From contig JAFUWF010000019.1 in the NCBI GenBank assembly GCA_017483575.1, positions 62,001 through 126,000 of the forward strand: a DNA stretch of 64,000 bases, given 5' to 3'. Every line of letters begins with the position of its first letter. Position 1 is the stretch's first letter. The notes under the pieces are model-generated. The model was not told the origin of the DNA. It searched no databases and saw only the letters and a program-made list of their open reading frames with translations. Of this stretch, positions 35,036 through 43,047 are shown one piece after another. This DNA comes from Bacteroidales bacterium. Lineage in GTDB: Bacteria; Bacteroidota; Bacteroidia; Bacteroidales; P3. The translations under genes and the position numbers were made by a program.

Positions 35036-36053
35036 AAGTATTGACAGGTTATCCGTACATTATATTGGAAATCGATTGCACTCCGAGCCAATAAATATAT
35101 CAGAAAGCAACATAATTGTTTCTACCGAAATAAAGCAACTGCTGATTGGCTATTTCTTGCCATCGTTCATGACGGACGACTACAATCAACTCTACCATGA
35201 TAGCGGCATTGAATACAATGTAGTATATGGCGCCGCAAATGCAATCTTTGACAATCCAGAGAACCTGTACGATCAATCGGTCAATCTTGCCAAGCATCTC
35301 TACGAGCAGAGTACACACCCGAAAATCAAAGGAGGGGAATTCTATACTGTCTATTTCAAAGACTGTGTTGTGGACGGCGAGACTCTGGATGCCGTTGGGT
35401 TGTTTAAATCGGAGAACAAGGACACTTTCTTGAAGGTGTTGCGAGAGGGTGGAAATTTCAATCTCGAAAGTGAGCAGGGTATCAATATCAAGAAACTTGA
35501 CAAGGGCTGCCTGATATTCAACAAGGACAGAGAAAACGGCTACGTTGTGGCCGTGGTTGACAACACCAACAAGGGTATTGATGCGCAATACTGGATTGAC
35601 GACTTCCTGCATGTGCGCCAACGAAAGGACGAATATTCCAACACGGAGAATGTGATGGCCATGGCCAAGCAGTTCATCACCAAAGAACTGCCTAAGGAAT
35701 TCGAGGTGCAGAAGGCCGACCAGATAGACCTGCTGAACCGCTCGTTGCAATTCTTTAAAGAGAAAGACACCTTTGATATCGAGGACTTCGCCAACGAAGT
35801 GATTGAACAGCCGGAGGTGATTGAAAGCTTCAAAAGCTATAAGAAGAACTATGAGGAGGAGCATGCTACGGAGATAGATGACTGCTTCACCATCTCGCAG
35901 CACGCCTTCAAAAAACAGCAGCGCAGTTACAAGCGCATCATCCGCCTCGACAAGAAAATCCAAATCATCATCGACGGCAACCGCGACCATATAGAGCAAG
36001 GCGAAGACGAAAAGGGCAAATACTATAAAGTCTATTACAACACCGAGGAATAG
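35022..36053 (+). CDS. NdpA/YejK-family nucleoid-associated protein
   Basis: 343 aa. Central segments (GGEFYTVYFKDCVVDGETLD; LKKLDKGCLIFNKDRENGY-like) and the basic C-terminus (RLDKKIQIIIDGNRDHIEQG) match the 37-kDa nucleoid-associated family (PF04245). Composition changes along the gene: about 35% GC near the start, 50-52% in the last third. It overlaps the membrane-protein gene by 14 nt and ends 4 nt before ygiQ. Members occur as housekeeping genes and in accessory islands; coupling favours a role with the two genes upstream. Confidence 0.8.
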   Translation: MIYSESIDRLSVHYIGNRLHSEPINISESNIIVSTEIKQLLIGYFLPSFMTDDYNQLYHDSGIEYNVVYGAANAIFDNPENLYDQSVNLAKHLYEQSTHPKIKGGEFYTVYFKDCVVDGETLDAVGLFKSENKDTFLKVLREGGNFNLESEQGINIKKLDKGCLIFNKDRENGYVVAVVDNTNKGIDAQYWIDDFLHVRQRKDEYSNTENVMAMAKQFITKELPKEFEVQKADQIDLLNRSLQFFKEKDTFDIEDFANEVIEQPEVIESFKSYKKNYEEEHATEIDDCFTISQHAFKKQQRSYKRIIRLDKKIQIIIDGNRDHIEQGEDEKGKYYKVYYNTEE

Positions 36054-36057
36054 TGGC

Positions 36058-37986
36058 ATGCCGCATTTTTTGCCGATAACATTGGATGAAGTCAAGCGCC
36101 TGGGATGGGAACAAGTGGACGTTGTGCTTGTTTCCGGGGATGCGTATGTGGACCATCCGTCGTTTGGGACGGCGGTGATCGGGCGGACGCTGGAGGCGGC
36201 GGGGTACCGCGTGGCGATCATCCCGCAGCCGAACTGGAGGGACGACCTCAGGGATTTCAGAAAATTCGGAAGGCCGAGGCTGTTCTTTGGGGTGACGAGC
36301 GGGGCGATGGACAGCATGGTGAACCACTACACCGCGGCGCGTCGTCTGCGACACGACGACGCCTATACGCCCGACGGACAGGCGGGCTTCCGGCCCGACA
36401 GGGCTACCTACGTCTACTCGCGGATTCTGAAACAGATTTATCCCGACGTGCCGGTCGTCATCGCGGGTATCGAGGCCTCGATGCGGCGGCTGGCGCACTA
36501 CGACTACTGGGACGACAAGCTGTTTCCAAGCATATTGATTGACACGCCGGCGGACCTGCTGAACTACGGGATGGGGGAGAGGACGACGCTGAAGATTGCC
36601 AAGCTGATAGAGAACGGAGAGTGGAGAACGGATAACGGAGAGCTGAGCGAGGCGGTGAGGAGGCTGCCGCAGGTGGCCTATGTGACACACACTCCTCCGT
36701 CAGCACTTCGTGCTGCCACCTCCCCTAAGTTAGGGGAGGGGGACCACTGCAAAGCGGTGGGGGAGGAGTGTGTGATGTCCTTGCACAGTTTCGAGGAGTG
36801 CCAGAAGAGCAAGCGCTGCGAGGCGGAGAACTACCAGATCATCGAGCGGGAGAGCAACAAGATAGAGTGTGCGACGCTCGTCCAGAAGCACGGCGACCGC
36901 TATGTGGTGGTGAACCCGCCGGAGCCGCCGATGACTACGGAGGAGATAGACGCGAGCTTCGACCTGCCGTACCTGCGGCTGCCGCACCCGAAGTACAAGA
37001 AGCGCGGCGCCATACCGGCCTTCGAGATGATACGGTGGAGCGTGAACACGCACCGCGGCTGTTTCGGCGGCTGCTCGTTCTGCACCATCAGCGCCCACCA
37101 GGGCAAGCAGATAGCCTCGCGCAGCGAGGCCTCCATCCTCCGCGAGGTGGAACTTATCACACAGGATCCCGACTTCCACGGCGTGCTGACCGACCTCGGC
37201 GGCCCCTCGGCCAACATGTGGCGCATGAAGGGGCGGAACCAGGAACTCTGCAAGAAATGCGCGCGCTACAGCTGCTCCATGCCGACGATGTGCAAGAACC
37301 TCGACAGTGACCACCGGCCGATGATTAACCTGCTGCGGAAGGTGAGTGCGCACCCGAAGGTGAAGCACCTCTATGTCGGCAGCGGCATACGGTGCGATTT
37401 GTTCGTCGGGACACACTCCTCCACCACCGCTTCGCGGCGGTCCCCCTCCCCTAACTTAGGGGAGGAGCCAAGTAACCACGGCTGGGAGTATTTTAAAGAA
37501 GTAGTTCTGCACCACACCAGCGGCCGCCTGAAGGTGGCTCCCGAGCATACCTCCGACCATGTGCTGGCCATGATGCGAAAGCCGGGCTTCGAGCTCTTCC
37601 GCGAGACCAAGCGCCGCTTCGACGAGATATGCAAGCAGGCGGGCCTGCGCTACCAGCTGATACCCTACTTCATCAGCAGCCACCCCGGCTGCCGCCTGCA
37701 AGACATGGCCGACCTGGCACTGAAGATGAAGCAGATGGGATACCGCCTGGAGCAGATACAGGATTTTACTCCAACGCCCATGACCCTCAGCACCGAGATG
37801 TACTACACTGGCATCGACCCCACCACGATGAAGCCCGTCTACGTGGCCACCACGCCCGGTGACAAGGCCGACCAACGGCGCCTCTTCTTCTTCTACAAGC
37901 CCGAGATGCAGCGCGACATCATTCAGAGCCTGCGCCGCAACGGCCTCGCACAGTTCATTGCCAGGCTCTTTCCGGGGAAGAGGTGA
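36058..37986 (+). CDS. YgiQ-family radical SAM protein
   Basis: 642 aa. The radical SAM cluster motif is C335-x3-C339-x2-C342 (HRGCFGGCSFC). The N-terminal UPF0313 region (LGWEQVDVVLVSGDAYVDHP ... MRRLAHYDYW) and C-terminal IPYFISSHPGC are typical. Reaction unknown. Three repeat-derived insertions are in frame: a heptamer array at about 185-196, an 89-bp MITE-like element at about 210-239, and another at about 452-471. All are upstream or downstream of the cluster motif and probably form surface loops. Start is the ATG 4 nt after the NdpA-like stop. Confidence 0.92.
   Translation: MPHFLPITLDEVKRLGWEQVDVVLVSGDAYVDHPSFGTAVIGRTLEAAGYRVAIIPQPNWRDDLRDFRKFGRPRLFFGVTSGAMDSMVNHYTAARRLRHDDAYTPDGQAGFRPDRATYVYSRILKQIYPDVPVVIAGIEASMRRLAHYDYWDDKLFPSILIDTPADLLNYGMGERTTLKIAKLIENGEWRTDNGELSEAVRRLPQVAYVTHTPPSALRAATSPKLGEGDHCKAVGEECVMSLHSFEECQKSKRCEAENYQIIERESNKIECATLVQKHGDRYVVVNPPEPPMTTEEIDASFDLPYLRLPHPKYKKRGAIPAFEMIRWSVNTHRGCFGGCSFCTISAHQGKQIASRSEASILREVELITQDPDFHGVLTDLGGPSANMWRMKGRNQELCKKCARYSCSMPTMCKNLDSDHRPMINLLRKVSAHPKVKHLYVGSGIRCDLFVGTHSSTTASRRSPSPNLGEEPSNHGWEYFKEVVLHHTSGRLKVAPEHTSDHVLAMMRKPGFELFRETKRRFDEICKQAGLRYQLIPYFISSHPGCRLQDMADLALKMKQMGYRLEQIQDFTPTPMTLSTEMYYTGIDPTTMKPVYVATTPGDKADQRRLFFFYKPEMQRDIIQSLRRNGLAQFIARLFPGKR
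36610..36644 (+). repeat. Heptamer array, 5 units, in ygiQ
   Basis: GAGAACG, GAGAGTG, GAGAACG, GATAACG, GAGAGCT. Confidence 0.85.
36686..36774 (+). repeat. MITE-like element A in ygiQ, both ends present
   Basis: Begins CACACTCCTCC, ends GGAGGAGTGTGTG, with the CTCCCCTAAGTTAGGGGAG hairpin in the middle. 89 bp, fully open in the ygiQ frame. Confidence 0.92.
37411..37469 (+). repeat. MITE-like element A, half copy, in ygiQ
   Basis: Begins ACACACTCCTCCACCACCGC and ends after the CTCCCCTAACTTAGGGGAG hairpin; codes SPNLGEE. Confidence 0.9.
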
Positions 37987-38094
37987 CACACTCCTCAGTC
38001 AGCCCTGGACGAGCTGCCAGTTCCCCTAACTTTGCTCCACTTCGGTCGCAGGCCATGTCCCCTACGGGGCCAGGCAGAGGGGAACAGTTGGATT
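37985..38094 (+). repeat. MITE-like element A, degraded, after ygiQ
   Basis: GACACACTCCTCAGTCAGCC start directly at the ygiQ stop; the hairpin region is altered (CCCCTAACTTTGCTCC) and a CCCCTACGGGG segment follows. The 311-bp gap to the P-II-like gene also holds degenerate 11-mers (GGGAGATGGTA-like, 38148-38210) and a terminator. Confidence 0.75.
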
Positions 38095-38234
38095 GTGTCC
38101 GCTAATAACCCGGACCAACAGCCTGCCATCTCCCGCCGAACTTATCTATGGATGGGAGATGGTAGGGAGATGGTAAGGGGATGGGAAGAGGATGGTAGGG
38201 GAATGGTGCTTAGTATCAGCCTGTTATGATTGAC

Positions 38235-38272
38235 GAAAAAACGCCGCGATTCCGATGGTGGAATCGCGGCGT
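38235..38272 (-). terminator. Terminator of the RND/P-II-like operon
   Basis: Stem AACGCCGCGATTCC / GGAATCGCGGCGTT; read on the minus strand it is followed by a run of six T residues (38235-38240). Confidence 0.85.
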
Positions 38273-38297
38273 TGGGGATGGATTAGGAGTCTGGTTT

Positions 38298-38600
38298 TCA
38301 GACCATTTGTTCGATGTTCCAGACGAAGGCGCGGATGCCGACCTCCTCGTTGCGCTTGTCGAGCTTGCGGACGGAGTTGAGGAGCTCCTGGACCTGGTCG
38401 TCCTCGACCACGGTGAGAATGGCATTGTTGAGTTCGGGCCAGGTGTGGGTGCCGCGGTGGGGGTCGCCGTTCTCGTGGCCACGGCCCTGGATGTTCTCCC
38501 AGAAGGTGAATCCGCGGATGCCGAGGGTGTCGAGCATGTACTCCACGCGCTCGTTGTTGGCCTGGTTGTAGACTATCATTACACTTTTCATAATTTTCAT
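38298..38600 (-). CDS. P-II-like, PG0541-type transporter-associated protein
   Basis: 100 aa. Ferredoxin-like fold resembling P-II (KSVMIVYNQANNERVEYML ... NNAILTVVEDDQVQELLNSV). PG0541-type proteins are found next to RND efflux operons in Bacteroidetes, as here, and may sense a ligand to tune the pump. Either of two ATGs (38600, 38591) could start it. Between it and the permease gene lies an inverted-repeat element. Confidence 0.8.
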   Translation of the reverse strand: MKIMKSVMIVYNQANNERVEYMLDTLGIRGFTFWENIQGRGHENGDPHRGTHTWPELNNAILTVVEDDQVQELLNSVRKLDKRNEEVGIRAFVWNIEQMV

Positions 38601-38605
38601 TTTTT

Positions 38606-38755
38606 AACGGCGAATTTTACGAATTAAACGAATTTGCTGCCGCTGATGAATTACAGGCTAATTACTCTAATTTGCTTGCGCAAGCACAATTCGAGTAATT
38701 GGATTGCAATTATGCATTGCGTAGCAATTAGTATAATTCGTTAAATTCGCCGTTT
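38606..38755. repeat. Inverted-repeat element H (MITE-like)
   Basis: Ends AACGGCGAATTTTACGAATT and, on the other strand, AACGGCGAATTTAACGAATT form imperfect terminal repeats around a 150-bp AT-rich core that itself has a TTGCTTGCGCAAGCA hairpin. Confidence 0.85.
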
Positions 38756-38758
38756 TCA

Positions 38759-41700
38759 TTATTGTTCGTCAAGTTTGATGTTCATGAATACGAATTTCTT
38801 GCGTTCCTTCTCCTTCTTCTCGATGTCGCCGCGGCGGTTGAAGGCGCCGTAGAGGACGGGAACGATGAGGAGGGTGACGAAGGTGGAGACCGTGAGGCCG
38901 CCGATGACGACGAGGCCCATGGTGGTCCACATCTCGGAGCCTTCGGCGGTGGAGGTGGCCATGGGGATCATGCCGAGGATGGTGGTGAAGGCGGTCATCA
39001 GCACGGGGCGCAGACGGCTCTGGCCGCTGAGGGCGATGGCCTCGTTGAGCGGGATGCCGCGTTCGCGCATGAGGTTGATGTAGTCGACGAGCACGATACC
39101 GTTCTTGACGACGATGCCGATGAGGAGGATGAGACCGAGGAGGCCGATCATGTCGAGGCTGTTGCCTGTGACGAACATCATGAGGATGACGCCGCTGATG
39201 GCGAAGGGGATGGAGAACATGATGATGAAGGGCTTGCTGAAGGATTCGAACTGGGAGGCCATGACGATGTAGACGAGCATGATGATGAGGAGTCCGAGGA
39301 GCATCATGTCGCGCGAGGAATCCTGCTGGTCCTTGTAGGAGCCGGCGAGGTCGACATGGATTTCGGAGGGGATGTCCATCTGGTCGAGTTCGTGCTGCAC
39401 GCCTTGAGCCAGTTCCTGCAGCGAGGTGTTGTAGGGCATGACGGTGAGCGTCAGGTAGCGTTGGCGGTTCTTGCGCTCGATGGTGGGCGGGCACCAGTAT
39501 TCCTCGATGGTGGCGAGTTCGTTGAGTTTGACGAGGCTGCCGGTGGCGGTGGGGATGGTGAACTGCTCGATGTCGGAGATGGAGGAGCGGTATTCCTCGC
39601 GGAGACGGACGACGATGTTGTACTCCTCGCCGTCCTCCTTGAGGTAGCCGGCGGCCATGCCGTTGACTCGGTTGCGGACATAGAGGGCCACGGTGCTTTC
39701 GTTGAGGCCGTGGAGGGCGAGTTTCTGTTTGTCGAGGGTGATCTTGAGTTCGGCGCGGTCCTCGTCGCGGCTGACCTTGGTGTCGCGGGCGCCGGCGACG
39801 TTCTGTTCCACGCGTTTCTTCAGCTCCTGGGTGAAGTTGGTGGTGAGGTCGAAGTCGTAGCCGTAGATTTCGACGGAGAGGGAGTTGTTGGAGCCACCGC
39901 CCATCATGCCGCCCTGGTTCACCTGGTAGGTAATCAGCTCGGGGTACTCGGCGAAGCAGCGGCGCAGCTCCTCCTGCATCTGGAAGATGGTCTTGGAGCG
40001 CTCGTACTTCTTGGTGCAGCGGATGGTCATGCTGATCTTGTTGTTGGTGGTGGAGCTGAAGAGGGCGGCCATGCCGGCGTCGTCGTTGGAGCCGGCGGAG
40101 GTGGAGACGACGATGACGTCGTCGCCGAGGATGCGGTAGACGTCCTCCTCCATGTGGCGGGCGGTCTTGAGGGTCTCCTCGATGCGGGTGCCGCGCTGCA
40201 GCTCGGCATTGATGCTGATGCGGCCGTTGTCCTGCTCTTTCATGAAGTCGAATCCGATGGCGCCGGTGAGGAGTGGCAGCAGGGAGACGAGGAAGAAGAG
40301 GAAGGCGATGATGGCGGTGAGAAGCTTGTGGCGCAGGCACCAGCGCAGGAGGTTGGCATAGCCACGGTCGATGGCGTCGAAGGCGCGGGTCACATAGCGG
40401 GTGTAGAACTTGCGTTGGCGTTTGCGCTCATACTCCTCCTCGTCCTCTTTTTTGAAGAAGAAGGGACGCTCCTTGAGCATCTTGGAGGAGAGCATGGGGA
40501 TGAGGGTGATGGCGACGGTGGTGGAGACGCAGACCACGATGGTCACAATCCAGCCGAGCTCCTTCATGAAGATACCCATCATGCCGGGCAGCATGGTCAG
40601 CGGCACGAAAACGGCCACGAGGACCAGGGTGGTGGCAATGACGGAGGTCCAGACCTCGTTGGTGGCGCAGATGGCGGCCTCGCGCGGGTTCTCGCCGCGG
40701 TCGATGTGCTTGGAGATGTTCTCCAGGACGACGATGGCATCGTCCACCACCATGCCGATGGCCACGGTCAGCGAGGCCAGCGAGATGATGTTCAGTGACG
40801 AGTCGGCCAGGAGGAGGTAGATGAAGGAGGTGACGAGGGAGATGGGGATGGTGAGGGCGATGATGATGGTGGAGCGCCAGTTGCCGAGGAACACCAGCAC
40901 CACGAGGACCACGAAGAGGAGGGCGTAGAAGATACTCTCGGTGAGGCCGTTGATGGCGTTGGTGATTTCTTCGGAGCCGTCGCGGATGTTGGTCACCTTG
41001 ACGTCGGGCGGCATGGTCTTCATGATGTTCTCCATCTCGGCGCGCACTTCGCGTGCAATCTGGACGGTGTTGGCGCCGGTCTGCTTGGTGATGATGAGTC
41101 GGGCGCCGTCCTTGCCGTTGATTTTCTCGTCGAGGGAGAGGTCCTTGATGGTGTCGCGCACGGTGGCGAGGTCGCGGACGAAGACTTGCTTGCCGGTGTA
41201 GGTGGTGGTGACGGCGATGTCGGCGATCTCGGAGCTCTCGACGTATTCGCCCTTGACGCGCATCTGGTACTGCTCCTTGCCCATCTTGACGGTGCCGGAG
41301 GCGAGGTCGAGGTTGTTGGCCGAGATGGCCTGTCCGACGAGCTCGAGGGGTATGCCGTAGGCATCGAGCTGCTTGGGGTCGAGGTCGATGTAGACGTAGC
41401 GCTCGGGGGCACCGCTGACGGTGATGTTGCCGATGCCGTCGACGCGGTTGAGCACGTTGACCACGTTGTCCTCGAGGATGCGGTCCAGTCCGGGATAGGA
41501 CTCCTCGGCGGTGAAGCCGTAGACCATGATGGGCATGGCGGAGGAGTTGAGCTTGAGGATCATGGGTCGGGAGACGCCGTCGGGCAGATTGTCGTAGAGG
41601 AGGTCGACGTAGGAGCGTATGTCGTTGAGCGCCTCGTCGATGTCGGAGCCCCACTCGAACTCCAGCGTCACCACGCTGATGTTGTCGCGGCTGTTAGAGG

Positions 41701-41941
41701 TGATGTTCTTCAGGCCGTCGACGCTGTTGAGGGAGTTCTCGATGAGCTTGGTGATGTTGGTCTCAATCTCGCTGGCGTTGGCGCCGGCGTAGGTGGTCAT
41801 CACGGTGACGTAGGGCGGGTCCATCTCGGGCATCTGGTCGATAGGCAGACGCGTCAGCGAGAAGAGACCGAGCACGATGACGGCCACGAAGATGAGGCCT
41901 GTCGTGATGGGCTTGTTGATTGCTGTCTTGTAAATTGCCAT
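38759..41941 (-). CDS. RND-family efflux permease (AcrB/HAE1 type)
   Basis: 1060 aa, 12 membrane helices in two repeats with large periplasmic loops. The proton-relay pair in helix 4 is D400-D401 (AIGMVVDDAIVVLENI). Other signatures include TRLPIDQMPEMDPPYVTV at the N-terminus and LIGIVVKNGIVLVDYINLM near the C-terminus. Exports drugs or other amphiphiles with the adaptor and TolC genes upstream. The transcription order is tetR, tolC-like, adaptor, permease, P-II-like. Confidence 0.95.
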   Translation of the reverse strand: MAIYKTAINKPITTGLIFVAVIVLGLFSLTRLPIDQMPEMDPPYVTVMTTYAGANASEIETNITKLIENSLNSVDGLKNITSNSRDNISVVTLEFEWGSDIDEALNDIRSYVDLLYDNLPDGVSRPMILKLNSSAMPIMVYGFTAEESYPGLDRILEDNVVNVLNRVDGIGNITVSGAPERYVYIDLDPKQLDAYGIPLELVGQAISANNLDLASGTVKMGKEQYQMRVKGEYVESSEIADIAVTTTYTGKQVFVRDLATVRDTIKDLSLDEKINGKDGARLIITKQTGANTVQIAREVRAEMENIMKTMPPDVKVTNIRDGSEEITNAINGLTESIFYALLFVVLVVLVFLGNWRSTIIIALTIPISLVTSFIYLLLADSSLNIISLASLTVAIGMVVDDAIVVLENISKHIDRGENPREAAICATNEVWTSVIATTLVLVAVFVPLTMLPGMMGIFMKELGWIVTIVVCVSTTVAITLIPMLSSKMLKERPFFFKKEDEEEYERKRQRKFYTRYVTRAFDAIDRGYANLLRWCLRHKLLTAIIAFLFFLVSLLPLLTGAIGFDFMKEQDNGRISINAELQRGTRIEETLKTARHMEEDVYRILGDDVIVVSTSAGSNDDAGMAALFSSTTNNKISMTIRCTKKYERSKTIFQMQEELRRCFAEYPELITYQVNQGGMMGGGSNNSLSVEIYGYDFDLTTNFTQELKKRVEQNVAGARDTKVSRDEDRAELKITLDKQKLALHGLNESTVALYVRNRVNGMAAGYLKEDGEEYNIVVRLREEYRSSISDIEQFTIPTATGSLVKLNELATIEEYWCPPTIERKNRQRYLTLTVMPYNTSLQELAQGVQHELDQMDIPSEIHVDLAGSYKDQQDSSRDMMLLGLLIIMLVYIVMASQFESFSKPFIIMFSIPFAISGVILMMFVTGNSLDMIGLLGLILLIGIVVKNGIVLVDYINLMRERGIPLNEAIALSGQSRLRPVLMTAFTTILGMIPMATSTAEGSEMWTTMGLVVIGGLTVSTFVTLLIVPVLYGAFNRRGDIEKKEKERKKFVFMNIKLDEQ

Positions 41942-41970
41942 AGGTTTCTAGTTTTTTTTTCTAGATATAC

Positions 41971-41997
41971 TGGTTGTTCTGGATGCTCTGGTTATTC
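41971..41997 (-). repeat. Nonamer array, 3 units, at the adaptor gene 3' end
   Basis: TGGTTGTTC, TGGATGCTC, TGGTTATTC. The adaptor stop codon (minus-strand TAA, 41992-41994) lies inside the last unit. Confidence 0.7.
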
Positions 41998-43026
41998 AAC
42001 AATCTCTAAGTTGTCGCCGTCGACGAGGCGGGCCTGTCCGGTGACGACGAGGCGGTCGCCGGCCTTGATGGCACCGGCCTCGACGGGGACGATTTCGATG
42101 CGGTCGTCGAAGCGCTGGCCCATGGTGACGGCCACGCGGCGGGCGGTGTTGCCGTCGGCCACGAAGACATAGCGGTCGTTCGATCCTGTGAGCTTCAGCA
42201 CGCTCTGGTAGGGGACGACGATGGCGTCGATTTCGCCGATGGCGAGGGTGGCGCGGACGTACATGCCGGGACGGATCTTCTCAGCGCTGTTGGGGATGTT
42301 GAGTTTGGCCTGGAAGGTGTGGCTGGCGGGGTCGATGGTGGGGTAGACAATCTCGATGGTGGCGGGGAAGGTCTGGCCGGGGTAGATGTCGCTGGCGATG
42401 TCGACCTTCATGCCCTGCTTGACGAGGGGGAAGTAGGTCTCGGGGATGTTGATGATGGCCTTGAGGCGGGAGATCTGGGTCAGCGTGAGGATGGGCTGGC
42501 CGGCATACATCTCGCCGTCCTCGTAGTTCTTGGCGCTGATGACGCCGGCGAACTGGGCTTTGACGAAGGTGTTCTGGTCGAGGAACTTCTCGCTTTCCAC
42601 CAGCTGGTCGTAGCCGGCTTTGGTCTGGTCGTAGACCTGCTCGCTGATGGAGCCGGAGGCCTTGAGGGCGGTGACGCGGTCGAGCTCGGTCTTGGTGGAG
42701 GCGAGGTTGATGCGGGTGGTGTTGAGCTGCGTCTGGTCCATGCGGACGAGCATGGAGCCCTTCTGGACGCGGCTGCCCACCTCGACATAGATGTGCTCGA
42801 TGTGGCCGGTGACGCTGGGGGCGATGTTCATGGTCTCGTAGCCCTCGAGGGTGGAGGAGAGCTCGAGGCTCTTGGCGATGCGCTCGCTCTGGAGCACTTG
42901 CACTTTCACTTTCTCGGCTTCTTTCTTGGTCGTAGTGGCGGTCTTGTCGTCGCCACCCTTGCCGCCGCAGGCCACCAGCGATAGCGTGGCGATGGCGACG
43001 GTTGCAATTTTCAGGTATTTATTCAT
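41992..43026 (-). CDS. RND efflux periplasmic adaptor (MFP) lipoprotein
   Basis: 344 aa. Lipobox SLVACGGKG at about residues 16-24. Barrel-sandwich/lipoyl half (GSRVQKGSMLVRMDQTQLNT), a helical hairpin, then beta-barrel segments (IPNSAEKIRPGMYVRATLAI). It links the permease to the outer-membrane channel. Located between the TolC-like and permease genes with short gaps. Confidence 0.93.
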   Translation of the reverse strand: MNKYLKIATVAIATLSLVACGGKGGDDKTATTTKKEAEKVKVQVLQSERIAKSLELSSTLEGYETMNIAPSVTGHIEHIYVEVGSRVQKGSMLVRMDQTQLNTTRINLASTKTELDRVTALKASGSISEQVYDQTKAGYDQLVESEKFLDQNTFVKAQFAGVISAKNYEDGEMYAGQPILTLTQISRLKAIINIPETYFPLVKQGMKVDIASDIYPGQTFPATIEIVYPTIDPASHTFQAKLNIPNSAEKIRPGMYVRATLAIGEIDAIVVPYQSVLKLTGSNDRYVFVADGNTARRVAVTMGQRFDDRIEIVPVEAGAIKAGDRLVVTGQARLVDGDNLEIVE

Positions 43027-43047
43027 TATTGTATGTTTTTTGTATCG

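Noticed and set aside
34589-36053. Kiwa (KwaA-KwaB) assignment for the membrane protein plus NdpA-like pair
   Set aside because: Only the general layout is similar. The second protein fits the NdpA/YejK family and I could not see KwaB (DUF4868) features.
38032-38229. 65-aa frame after ygiQ
   Set aside because: Runs through degraded element A and the 11-mer array; no coding character.
38762-40798. 678-aa plus-strand frame opposite the RND permease
   Set aside because: Made of Asp/Glu/Gly/His runs that mirror the permease codons; no recognisable domain.
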